Shown here: in pieces, positions 9,521-18,676 of the stretch
How the letters are laid out: the number at the start of each line of letters is the position of its first letter
Numbering within the stretch: the stretch's first letter is position 1
Source: Rhodococcus opacus B4
GTDB taxonomy: Bacteria; Actinomycetota; Actinomycetes; Mycobacteriales; Mycobacteriaceae
NCBI RefSeq assembly: GCF_000010805.1
Contig: NC_012522.1
Coordinates: 868,001 to 932,000, forward strand
Direction: 5' to 3'
DNA: 64,000 nucleotides
Position numbers and translations under genes: made by a program
The notes under the pieces: model-generated
The model's database searches: none
What the model was told of the DNA's origin: nothing
What the model saw: the letters and a program-made list of their open reading frames with translations, nothing else

Positions 9521-10456
9521 ATGACCGCGCTGGCCGACAGTTACCGGTACTGCGGCGCGGTGACGGCGGAGCACGGACGCACCTATAACCTCGCCACCCG
9601 GCTACTGCCCGAGCGCCGCCGGGCCGCCGTGCACGCCCTGTACGGGTTCGCCCGCACGGTCGACGACCTCGTCGACGTCGACCCCGGCCGGACCGCCGGG
9701 GAGTGCGCCGCCGAACTCGACCGGATCGACGCGGTACTGCGACGTGCGTTCACCGACCGGAACGCCGTCGGTGACACCGCGTGCTCGCGGGAGATGCTGC
9801 GGGTCCTTCCCGCGTTCCTCGACACCGTGGCGGACTTCGACATCCCCCACGACTACTTCTTCGCGTTCCTGAACTCCATGCGGATGGACGTTCCGGGCAC
9901 TGCGGAGCACCGGGCCGGCTACGCCACCCTCACCGAACTCCGCACGTACATGTACGGATCGGCTGTCGTGATCGGCTTGCAGATGCTGCCCGTCCTCGGC
10001 ACCACCGGGCCCGGTGCCGAACCGCACGCAGCGGCTCTCGGGGAGGCGTTCCAGCTGACCAATTTTCTCCGCGACGTCGGCGAGGACCTCGATCGGGGCC
10101 GGGTCTATCTCCCGGCCGAGGAACTGGCCGCCTTCGGGGTCGACACCGAACTTCTCGTGCACAGCCGTCGCCGCGGCGCGACCGACCCGCGGATCGTGCG
10201 GGCTCTCGCCCACCTGATCGCGGTCACCCGGTCGGTGTACCGGGACGCGGAACCGGGCATCGCGATGCTGGATCGACGCGTCCAACCCGGCATCCGGACG
10301 GCGTTCGTGCTGTATTCGCGCATTCTCGACGAGATCGAGCGTGGCGGGTACCGGGTCCTCGACCGGCGCGCCACCGTTCCGCGGAGGAACCGGTGGGCGA
10401 CGGCGCTTCCCCAGTTCGCCCGGCTCGCGGTGCCCGCCCGTGGCCGGGTGTGGTGA
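9521..10456 (+). CDS. crtB: Phytoene synthase CrtB
   Basis: A 311-residue squalene/phytoene synthase-family protein that joins two GGPP molecules head-to-head. It contains the first Asp-rich motif FARTVDDLVDVD, the LRTYMYGSA region and the second motif LTNFLRDVGEDLDRGRVYLP. ATG 9521 lies 7 nt after the mptA stop, implying co-transcription with mptA. Together with idsA2 and crtI the window carries a full route from IPP to lycopene. It ends 7 nt before the convergent Rv2175c homologue. Confidence 0.92.
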   Translation: MTALADSYRYCGAVTAEHGRTYNLATRLLPERRRAAVHALYGFARTVDDLVDVDPGRTAGECAAELDRIDAVLRRAFTDRNAVGDTACSREMLRVLPAFLDTVADFDIPHDYFFAFLNSMRMDVPGTAEHRAGYATLTELRTYMYGSAVVIGLQMLPVLGTTGPGAEPHAAALGEAFQLTNFLRDVGEDLDRGRVYLPAEELAAFGVDTELLVHSRRRGATDPRIVRALAHLIAVTRSVYRDAEPGIAMLDRRVQPGIRTAFVLYSRILDEIERGGYRVLDRRATVPRRNRWATALPQFARLAVPARGRVW

Positions 10457-10463
10457 CCGGCGG

Positions 10464-10832
10464 TCAGAACCCCATGGCCTGGGCTCGGCGGATCACTTCG
10501 CGGGCGAGGTGACCGTGCAGGGCCTGAACGGGCGTGCCCGGCAGGCTGTCGTCCTCACGGAACAGCCACAGCAGGATTTCCTCGTCCTTGAACCCGCCGT
10601 CGTGCAGCACCGCGATGAGGCCGGGCAGCCATTTGACGGGCTCACCGGTCTCGTCGAAGAAGAGTTCGGGGACACCGAGGACGCCGTCGCGTCGCACGGC
10701 GATCAACTGCTGATCCCGCAGAAGCTGCTGCACACGGGTGACGGCCACACCAAGATTCTTCGCGACGTCCACCAACTGGAGGAGCGAGACGGAAGGGTCC
10801 AGGACATCGTCACAGTAAGGGATGGCACTCAC
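10464..10832 (-). CDS. Rv2175c-like winged-helix DNA-binding protein
   Basis: A 122-residue protein with an N-terminal helix-turn-helix (VSLLQLVDVAKNLGVAVTRV) and a conserved C-terminal half with VPELFFDETGEPVKWLPGL and WLFREDDSLPGTP. It matches Rv2175c, a DNA-binding substrate of the kinase PknL in mycobacteria. It is divergent from pknL, with 110 nt between the starts, which supports the kinase-substrate link. The phosphorylated N-terminal Thr of Rv2175c is not obviously aligned here. Leaderless promoter at 10840-10845. Confidence 0.8.
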   Translation of the reverse strand: MSAIPYCDDVLDPSVSLLQLVDVAKNLGVAVTRVQQLLRDQQLIAVRRDGVLGVPELFFDETGEPVKWLPGLIAVLHDGGFKDEEILLWLFREDDSLPGTPVQALHGHLAREVIRRAQAMGF

Positions 10833-10839
10833 TCCCCTA

Positions 10840-10845
10840 ACGTTA
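10840..10845 (-). promoter_or_regulatory. -10 element for Rv2175c homologue (leaderless)
   Basis: TAACGT on the minus strand, 7 nt from the GTG at 10832. An AGGGGA stretch also lies between hexamer and start. Confidence 0.5.
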
Positions 10846-10888
10846 TCTGGTCGCCTCCGGCGTGGCGCTACCGGTCGGTGCCGCTGGC

Positions 10889-10894
10889 TACGAT
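10889..10894 (+). promoter_or_regulatory. Candidate -10 element for pknL
   Basis: TACGAT lies about 50 nt before the GTG at 10943 in the divergent Rv2175c-pknL region. No clear -35 is visible. Confidence 0.4.
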
Positions 10895-10942
10895 TGAGGG
10901 GCGCGGAGCCGGGCTGCGCGCACTGACGGGGGAACGGACACT

Positions 10943-12961
10943 GTGCACGATGGAGGTCAACGTTTGATCGGCGAGCTGCTCGACCGGCGCTATCGGGTGG
11001 ATGCCACGATCGCGCGTGGCGGCATGTCCACCGTCTACCGGGGGCTCGACACGCGTCTCGACCGTCCGGTGGCCATCAAGGTGATGGATCCGCAGTTCGC
11101 GGCCGATCCGGCGTTCGTGACCAGGTTCGAGTTCGAGGCCCGCTCGGTCGCGCGACTCAAGCACCCGTCCCTGGTCGCGGTGTACGACCAGGGACACGAC
11201 CGCGACCACGCGTTCCTGGTGATGGAACTCGTCGACGGCGGAACGCTGCGCGAACTCCTGCGGGAACGCGGGCCGATGCCGCCGCACGCGGTGGCCGCCG
11301 TCGCCGGGCCCGTTCTCGACGCGCTCGCCGTCGCCCACCGGGCGGGTCTCGTGCACCGCGACGTCAAACCCGAGAACATCCTGATCTCGGACGGCGGCGA
11401 GGTGAAGATCGCGGATTTCGGACTGGTACGGGCCGCCGCCGCGTCGAACACCACGTCGCACAGCGTGATTCTGGGCACGGCGGCGTACCTGTCGCCGGAG
11501 CAGGTGACCTCGGGGATCGCGGACACCCGCAGCGACGTCTACTCCACCGGCGTCCTGCTGTTCGAACTCCTCACCGGCCGGACCCCGTTCACCGGGGACA
11601 CGTCGTTGTCCGTGGCCTATCAGCGGATCAATCAGGACGTCCCGCGGCCCGGTTCGTACATCGCGGGTGTCCCGCCCGAGTTCGACGAACTCGTCGCGGA
11701 GGCCACGCACCGGGAGCCGTCGCACCGCTTCGCCGACGCCGAGCAGATGGGTTCGGCGCTGCGCGGTATCGCGGCGGCGCTCGACCTGCCCGCCTACCGG
11801 GTGCCCGCCCCGCGGCGCTCGGCGCAGCACCTGAGCGCCGCGGCCGCCGCGAGCGCTCCTCCCCTGTCCGCGCCTCCGGGCCCCGTCGCACCGCCGACGG
11901 TGCACCTTCCGCCCGCCGCACCGCTGTCCCCGCCCAGCCCGCTGCCTGCGCAACCCGGCGTGCGGCACACGAGGGTCGTCACCGCCCAGACTCCGCGTCC
12001 GCCGAGGGACGAACCGCCGTTCCCGGTGGACGACGAGCCCGACGACGGCTACCACTACCCCGACTTCGCGGCCGAACGGCAGCGATCCCGACGGACCACG
12101 ATCGTGTGGTTGCTCGTGATCCTGATGCTCGCCCTCGCAGTGGGTTTCGGAGGCTGGTGGATGGGTTCGGGCCGATTCACCGCGGTCCCGACCACCGACG
12201 GTCTGTCGCGGGAGTCGGCGGTGACGGCGATCGAAGCGGCAGGCCTGTCGACGGAGATCCGGGGACAGTATTCGGACACCGCGGCGCTCGACACGGTGCT
12301 GGGCACCGATCCGACGGGCGGGTCACGGATCTCCCGGGACGGCACGGTGGCCCTGCTCGTCTCCCTGGGCAGGCCGACGGTGCCGCCGCTGCCCGCGGGC
12401 GGCGAACGCGCGGGGATCGAGCAGGAACTGCGGAACCGCACGTTCACCCCGGTGGACGGCGGTCAGGCGTTCAGCGCGAAGGTCCCGATCGGTGCGGTGG
12501 CCGCGCTCGACCCGGCACCGGGCACGGAACTCGCGACCGGTTCCCCGGTCAAACTGATCGTCAGCAAAGGCGCACCGCCGGTGGACGTTCCCGATGTGAA
12601 GGGCATGTCGGAGGCCGAGGCACGCGCGTCACTCGAGGCGGTGGGCATCGTCGTGCAGGACGTCACGACAGAGTTCGACCGGAACGTCGCCGCCGGGGAC
12701 GCGATCGCCACCAGCCCGAAGGCGGGCAGCACGGTCAATGCGGGCACCAGCGTGACGTTGAGTGTGTCGAACGCGGTGCGGTTGCCGTCCATGCTGGGGC
12801 GGACCGTCGGATCCGCGCGCGACGAACTGAGCCGTCTCGGGCTCGACGTGAAGGTGCGTTCGGTGACCGACACCGACAGGTCACTGGTCATCGGCCAGAA
12901 CCCGGGTAGCGGCGATCTGGTGAAACCCGGGAGCACGGTCACCCTGGTCTCACTGCCCTGA
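10943..12961 (+). CDS. pknL: Membrane serine/threonine protein kinase PknL with PASTA repeats
   Basis: A 672-residue Hanks-type kinase. The kinase domain (about 10-280) has glycine loop GGMSTVYRG, Lys46, HRDVKPEN with catalytic Asp140, DFG and an activation loop containing Thr residues (SNTTSHSVILGT). A Pro/Ala-rich juxtamembrane region leads to one transmembrane helix (about 388-407) and four extracytoplasmic PASTA-like repeats, which in related kinases bind muropeptides or lipid II. GTG 10943 follows GGGGGAA; a TTG at 10964 with a GGAGG 7 nt upstream is an alternative start. It corresponds to Rv2176 but with PASTA repeats that mycobacterial PknL mostly lacks (my recollection). Confidence 0.9.
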   Translation: MHDGGQRLIGELLDRRYRVDATIARGGMSTVYRGLDTRLDRPVAIKVMDPQFAADPAFVTRFEFEARSVARLKHPSLVAVYDQGHDRDHAFLVMELVDGGTLRELLRERGPMPPHAVAAVAGPVLDALAVAHRAGLVHRDVKPENILISDGGEVKIADFGLVRAAAASNTTSHSVILGTAAYLSPEQVTSGIADTRSDVYSTGVLLFELLTGRTPFTGDTSLSVAYQRINQDVPRPGSYIAGVPPEFDELVAEATHREPSHRFADAEQMGSALRGIAAALDLPAYRVPAPRRSAQHLSAAAAASAPPLSAPPGPVAPPTVHLPPAAPLSPPSPLPAQPGVRHTRVVTAQTPRPPRDEPPFPVDDEPDDGYHYPDFAAERQRSRRTTIVWLLVILMLALAVGFGGWWMGSGRFTAVPTTDGLSRESAVTAIEAAGLSTEIRGQYSDTAALDTVLGTDPTGGSRISRDGTVALLVSLGRPTVPPLPAGGERAGIEQELRNRTFTPVDGGQAFSAKVPIGAVAALDPAPGTELATGSPVKLIVSKGAPPVDVPDVKGMSEAEARASLEAVGIVVQDVTTEFDRNVAAGDAIATSPKAGSTVNAGTSVTLSVSNAVRLPSMLGRTVGSARDELSRLGLDVKVRSVTDTDRSLVIGQNPGSGDLVKPGSTVTLVSLP

Positions 12962-12982
12962 CCCCGCGGGAGCAGGGCAGTG
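12951..12982. terminator. Bidirectional hairpin between pknL and aroG
   Basis: CACTGCCCTG / CAGGGCAGTG, 10-bp perfect stem with a 12-nt loop, overlapping the last pknL codons and lying between convergent genes. Confidence 0.6.
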
Positions 12983-13002
12983 AGGGTCTTCGATGCGGGT
13001 GA

Positions 13003-14430
<1,428 letters not shown>

Positions 14431-14922
14431 TCACCGGAGTGACCGCGCCGCCTGAACTGCTTCGAACTTCGCCAGGTTGTGCCGGGCGTCGGCGAGTGCG
14501 TCGTGAGCGTCGCCCGGTGCAGGTGGGAGCGCCGGGCTGCCGTGTTCCTCCCAGTACTGCCGGAGTTCGCGGGTGTACCGGGGCAGCGTCTGCGGCAGCT
14601 CCGTCATGTCGCCCCACAGCTGGCAGAGCGCGACGTGGTCGTAGGCGGCGACCCACGCCCACAGTTCGGGGACGATGCCCGGCCGGGGAATCAGGAAGGC
14701 GTAGAGGTCGTCGCGGATGCGGGCGCGGCTCTTCCAGAGGGGCGACGACGGCTGAGGCAGCTTCGGCAGCACGTTCCTGCGCACCCACTTGCCCGCCCGG
14801 TCGGGATCGAACTCGGTGGACACCGCGTAGAATTCACGTCCGTCCTCTGCGACCACCCCGATCGACACCAGGTCGATCGTGCGACCATCCTCGATGAACT
14901 CGCAGTCGTAGAAGTAACGCAC
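14431..14922 (-). CDS. DEDD-type 3'-5' exoribonuclease (Rv2179c family)
   Basis: A 163-residue RNase T/DnaQ-fold nuclease. The first acidic motif is FYDCEFIED (Asp/Glu pair near the N-terminus), a middle aspartate sits in WVAAYDHVALCQLWG, and HDALADARHNL gives the final His/Asp. The mycobacterial homologue Rv2179c is reported as a 3'-5' exoribonuclease of a distinct small family. It lies just upstream of aroG on the same strand with 42 nt between them, each with its own leaderless promoter. The GTG start is supported by the adjacent TAGTTT. Confidence 0.85.
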   Translation of the reverse strand: MRYFYDCEFIEDGRTIDLVSIGVVAEDGREFYAVSTEFDPDRAGKWVRRNVLPKLPQPSSPLWKSRARIRDDLYAFLIPRPGIVPELWAWVAAYDHVALCQLWGDMTELPQTLPRYTRELRQYWEEHGSPALPPAPGDAHDALADARHNLAKFEAVQAARSLR

Positions 14923-14928
14923 GCCCGC

Positions 14929-14934
14929 AAACTA
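14929..14934 (-). promoter_or_regulatory. -10 element for exoribonuclease (leaderless)
   Basis: TAGTTT on the minus strand, 6 nt before the GTG at 14922. Confidence 0.5.
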
Positions 14935-14989
14935 TGCCTCACCCGTCGGCGTCATCCGGATCCACCCCTACCTCGTGAAGGAGGCCTCG

Positions 14990-16312
14990 GTGAGCGCACG
15001 CTCCGACGGTCGACAGTCCGCCGCCCCTGTCGCGGACCCGCTCGACCGGCCGCGGGTGCCCGTGCACCTCCGGGTCGGCGGTCTCGCGATCCGCGTCCTC
15101 GTGCTCGCCGGGCTCGCCGTCGGATTCGCCTACAACCTGCTCGGATTGCCCGGTCTGCGAGACTTCGGCTTCTACTACCGACTCGATCTCGACGTCTACC
15201 GCCTGGGCGGTTCGGTGTTCCTGCACGGCCCCACGCTGTACGGGTCGATGCCCGCCACCCAGATGGGCAACTTCCTGCCGTTCACGTACCCGCCGCTGGC
15301 CGCGGTCGTCTTCAGCCCGCTGTCGACGGTGTCGCTGGCGACGGCCGGGACCGTCGTGACGGTGCTGTCGCTGCTCGCCCTGTTCGGCGTCCTCGTCGTC
15401 ACCCTCGACTCGCTGGGCACCGCACCCCGCAGCACGCTGGTGTGGACGGCCCTCGGTGCGCTCGCGGTGGCGATGGCCCTCGAACCCGTCTCGTCCACCC
15501 TGGACTACGGGCAGATCAACATTCTGCTGATGCTGCTGGTCGCGGCGGACTGCCTGCCGAAGAAGACGCCGTGGCCCCGCGGCCTGCTGATCGGTCTCGC
15601 TGCGGCGGTGAAGCTGACGCCGGCCGTGTTCATCCTGTACTTCCTGGTGCGCAAGGACTTTCGCGCCGCAGTCGGCACCGCGATCAGTTTTCTCGCGTTC
15701 AGCGCGGTGGGCGCGATCGCGACGTGGAACGATTCCGTCACCTATTGGACGCACACGCTCTTCGATTCCGATCGGATCGGCACACCGGCGTATCCCGCGA
15801 ATCAGAGCATCACCGGGGTGCTGGCCCGGCTCGGCCTGAGCGACGGGATGCGCACCCCGGTCTGGCTGCTGCTGAGTGTCGTGGTTCTCGGACTGGTGGT
15901 CGTCGCGATGGTGCGGGCGCTACGGGCCGGCGAGACGGCGCTCGCGCTGGGACTCAACGCCGTTCTCGGGTTGCTCGTCTCCCCCGTGTCCTGGTCGCAC
16001 CACTGGGTGTGGTCGGTGCCGGTCGTGCTCGTTCTCGGCGTCCTCGCCTACCGGCGCAGGAGTGCCGCCCTGGCCGTCACGGCCGTGGTCGGCGTCGTCG
16101 TCGTCCGGCTCGCCGCGCACTGGAAGCTGGGGGTGGGACGCTGGAGCGGAACCCACTGGAATCTGTGGGATCAGTTCGTCGCGTCTTCGTACGTATGGTG
16201 GGGGCTCGCCGTGGTGCTGGTCGCCATCGTCGCGTTCCGCACCCGCCCAGCCCAGCCCGACGAGGACGGTCGGTCGGAGACCTCCGACGATCTCACCGTC
16301 CCCGTCGGCTGA
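14990..16312 (+). CDS. Polyprenyl-phosphate-mannose-dependent alpha-1,2-mannosyltransferase (GT87, Rv2181-like)
   Basis: A 440-residue GT-C membrane protein (DUF2029/GT87) with about ten hydrophobic helices. The first periplasmic loop carries FYYRLDLDVYRLGG, containing the acidic residues typical of this family; later motifs are LDYGQINILLMLLVAADC and SPVSWSHHWVW. Rv2181 adds alpha-1,2-mannose branches to lipomannan/lipoarabinomannan. The GTG at 14990 is preferred over 14975 because a perfect AAGGAGG ends 5 nt before it. Together with mptA and pimB' it makes this window rich in lipoglycan genes. Confidence 0.88.
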   Translation: MSARSDGRQSAAPVADPLDRPRVPVHLRVGGLAIRVLVLAGLAVGFAYNLLGLPGLRDFGFYYRLDLDVYRLGGSVFLHGPTLYGSMPATQMGNFLPFTYPPLAAVVFSPLSTVSLATAGTVVTVLSLLALFGVLVVTLDSLGTAPRSTLVWTALGALAVAMALEPVSSTLDYGQINILLMLLVAADCLPKKTPWPRGLLIGLAAAVKLTPAVFILYFLVRKDFRAAVGTAISFLAFSAVGAIATWNDSVTYWTHTLFDSDRIGTPAYPANQSITGVLARLGLSDGMRTPVWLLLSVVVLGLVVVAMVRALRAGETALALGLNAVLGLLVSPVSWSHHWVWSVPVVLVLGVLAYRRRSAALAVTAVVGVVVVRLAAHWKLGVGRWSGTHWNLWDQFVASSYVWWGLAVVLVAIVAFRTRPAQPDEDGRSETSDDLTVPVG

Positions 16313-16325
16313 GGGGTCGCGGCGG

Positions 16326-17081
16326 TCAGCTCGCCCGGGTGTCCGGCAGTCGCGTGACGGTGCTCGCATCGTTCGCCGGTGCCACGGGAGCCGCACCGTC
16401 CGCGGCGGGGGCCTTCTTCTTCAGGGTGGCCGCGTAGATGTCGACGTATTCCTGCCCCGACAGCTTCATCAGCTTGTACATGACCTCGTCGGTGACGGCC
16501 CGCTCGACGAACCGGTTGCCGCCCATCCCCTCGAACCGCGAGAAGTCGATGGGCTCGCCGACGCGGATGGTGACCTTCGCAGGGCGCCACACCCGGGAAC
16601 CGATCGGGTTGACCTTCTCCGTTCCGATCATCGCGACCGGGATGACCTTCACACCGGATTCGAGCGCCATGCGCGCCAGACCGGTCTTGCCCTTGTACAG
16701 GCGGCCGTCGGGCGACCGGGTGCCCTCCGGGTAGATGCCGAGCAGCTTGCCCTGCGAGAGGACGCGCAAGCCGGCGTTCAATGCGTCCTGCGCGGCGTCG
16801 GCGCCCGTCCGGTCGATCGGCACCTGACCGACCACCGAGAAGAACCAGCGCTGAAACGCACCCTTGAGTCCCGTCCCGGTGAAATACTCGCTCTTGGCGA
16901 GAAATGTGATCCTCCGCGGCACACGCAACGGCAGGAAGAACGAATCCAGCACGGCCTGATGGTTACTCGCCAGGATGGCGCCGCCCTCCGCCGGAATGTT
17001 CTCCGTACCCTCCACGGTCGGTCTGCCCAACCCCCAGAGAACCGGCCCCAAAAACACGTACTTGAAGAGCCAGTACCACAT
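16326..17081 (-). CDS. 1-acyl-sn-glycerol-3-phosphate acyltransferase (PlsC family)
   Basis: A 251-residue membrane-associated acyltransferase. The HX4D motif is SNHQAVLDSFFLP; the second motif is YPEGTRSPDGRLYKGKTG; VIPVAMIGTEKVNP follows. The family acylates lysophosphatidate in phospholipid synthesis; the mycobacterial counterpart is Rv2182c. The N-terminal WYWLFKYVFLGPVLWGLG is a membrane anchor. I chose the ATG at 17081 because GGGAGGG lies 6 nt upstream; ATG 17099 adds six residues without a ribosome site. The C-terminal 25 residues are Ala-rich and nonconserved. Confidence 0.88.
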   Translation of the reverse strand: MWYWLFKYVFLGPVLWGLGRPTVEGTENIPAEGGAILASNHQAVLDSFFLPLRVPRRITFLAKSEYFTGTGLKGAFQRWFFSVVGQVPIDRTGADAAQDALNAGLRVLSQGKLLGIYPEGTRSPDGRLYKGKTGLARMALESGVKVIPVAMIGTEKVNPIGSRVWRPAKVTIRVGEPIDFSRFEGMGGNRFVERAVTDEVMYKLMKLSGQEYVDIYAATLKKKAPAADGAAPVAPANDASTVTRLPDTRAS

Positions 17082-17211
17082 GGCGTCCCTCCCGTTCACA
17101 ACCCAAGCTTCGTTCGGCTCGACTCTACTTCGGGCGGGTGAGGGTCGCTACACACGGCCGGGAGGCCCGCACAACATCACACTCTGCAGGTTTACAGCGA
17201 TCGGCCGGGCG

Positions 17212-18207
17212 TCAACCCACCCGATCGGGCAGGACCGCACGCGCGAGTTCCGCCGCCCCGATCATGCCCGCCGCCTCCCCCAGCTGGGTCGGCCGGATCC
17301 GGGCCAGCGGCCGGTGCCCGGCGCCCGTCGTCAGCGCGGCATAGTGCTCGCGGGCCTCGTCGATGAACAGCGACGACGAACTCGCGACTCCGCCGGCGAT
17401 CACGACGAGATCCGGGTCGTACACGTCACCGATGAGAGCCAGGCCGACTCCGAGCCACCGGGCGAAGTCCCGCATCGTCTCCAGCGCGAGCGGATCGCCG
17501 TCCTGTGCGGCGCCGGCGATCCGCCTGCCCGTCAGCACTCCGGGATCGACCGCGACCTCCCGCGCCAGGACGGTCGACGGCGCCGGATCCGCCGCGAGAA
17601 GTTCGATCGCGGTGTCGACGAGGGCCGTCCCGCTGCAGTACCGCTCCCAGCACCCGTGCTTGCCGCACGCACAGGGGCGACCGCCGGGGACGACCTGGAT
17701 GTGCCCGAGTTCGGGTGCGACGCCGTGGCTGCCGCGGTACAGGCGGCCGTCCGCGAGGAGCGCCGCGCCGATGCCCGTGCCGATCGCGAGCATCACCACG
17801 TTCCGGCCGCCCGCCGCCGCACCGAACCGGTGCTCGGCCCAGGCCGCGGCGTTCACGTCGTGTTCGAGAATCACCGGCAGGCCGAGGCGCTGCCCCAGGT
17901 CCCGGCCGACCGGCGCACCCACCCACGGCAGATGCGGTGCGAACCGCACCGTCGTGCGGTCGGGGGTGATGAACCCGGCGACCGCCAGCCCCACCGCGGC
18001 GACGTCGTGCCGCGCGGACAGTTCCCGCACCGCCCGGTCCAGACCGTTCTCCAGGGCCTTCGCCGACGCCGGGGTCGGCGACTGAAGCGAGTCGAGCACC
18101 TCACCGGCCGAGTCGACCACCGACGCACGGATGCTCGTTCCGCCCACGTCGATGCCGATGGTAAGCGCCGAGCCGGGGGTGCGATCGCTGCCCGTGCCTG
18201 TGCTCAT
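17212..18207 (-). CDS. ROK-family glucokinase
   Basis: A 331-residue ROK sugar kinase. It has the phosphate-binding start LTIGIDVGGTSIRA, the catalytic region LEHDVNAAAWAEHRFG (DVNAAA), the second nucleotide motif [14 protein letters not shown], and the ROK zinc site GHIQVVPG...CACGKHGCWERYCSG. Such proteins phosphorylate glucose or related hexoses with ATP in the cytosol. It is an insertion compared with the mycobacterial order. Start choice between 18207 and 18225 is open; no ribosome site or hexamer favours either. A ROK regulator is unlikely, as no N-terminal winged helix is present. Confidence 0.88.
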   Translation of the reverse strand: MSTGTGSDRTPGSALTIGIDVGGTSIRASVVDSAGEVLDSLQSPTPASAKALENGLDRAVRELSARHDVAAVGLAVAGFITPDRTTVRFAPHLPWVGAPVGRDLGQRLGLPVILEHDVNAAAWAEHRFGAAAGGRNVVMLAIGTGIGAALLADGRLYRGSHGVAPELGHIQVVPGGRPCACGKHGCWERYCSGTALVDTAIELLAADPAPSTVLAREVAVDPGVLTGRRIAGAAQDGDPLALETMRDFARWLGVGLALIGDVYDPDLVVIAGGVASSSSLFIDEAREHYAALTTGAGHRPLARIRPTQLGEAAGMIGAAELARAVLPDRVG

Positions 18208-18277
18208 GAAGATGATTGTGCCCATGCCGGATCGCCGACGTGCGCGAGTCCGCCGATCCGGCCGGCGGCGGGCACCG

Positions 18278-18676
18278 TCAGCGCTTGAACGTGACGGTGA
18301 TCGGTTCGAATGCCGGGCCGCCGTCCGGACCGGGTGTTCCGCCACCGTCGCCCGGCCCCGGTTCCGGAGCACCGGGGCCCGGAGGGTCGTGGTCGGTGTG
18401 CTCGTCGAGGACCTGCCGCAGCACGGCGATCAGCACGGACGCCTGGCCGGCGAGCAGGGTGACGAGGTCGTGCTGCTCGCCGCGGATCAGGGCAGCGAGC
18501 GCGCACACCGGGCACCACGCGCAACCCGACCACGGGCCGGTGCCTTCGGCCGCTCCCTGGGCGTCCGCCGCGGCGTGCGGCGCCGCCGCGCGCTGGAGGA
18601 TCGGCTCGAGACGGTCCAGGGCGGTCTCGGCCAGGGCCCGCAGTTCCGCCAGCAGCTGCGCGTGGTCGTCGTTCAT
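18278..18676 (-). CDS. Conserved actinobacterial protein (Rv2183c-like) with CxxC motif
   Basis: A 132-residue cytosolic protein. The N-terminal half is a predicted helix (LLAELRALAETALDRLEPIL), followed by the conserved CAWCPVCALAALIRGEQHDL block with a possible metal-binding CxxC, a second helix, then a Gly/Pro-rich low-complexity stretch ending FEPITVTFKR. Its ATG overlaps the stop of the ArsA-like gene by 4 bp, so the two are translated together. The same pair exists as Rv2183c-Rv2184c. Function unknown; a partner or adaptor of the ATPase is a reasonable guess. Confidence 0.75.
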   Translation of the reverse strand: MNDDHAQLLAELRALAETALDRLEPILQRAAAPHAAADAQGAAEGTGPWSGCAWCPVCALAALIRGEQHDLVTLLAGQASVLIAVLRQVLDEHTDHDPPGPGAPEPGPGDGGGTPGPDGGPAFEPITVTFKR

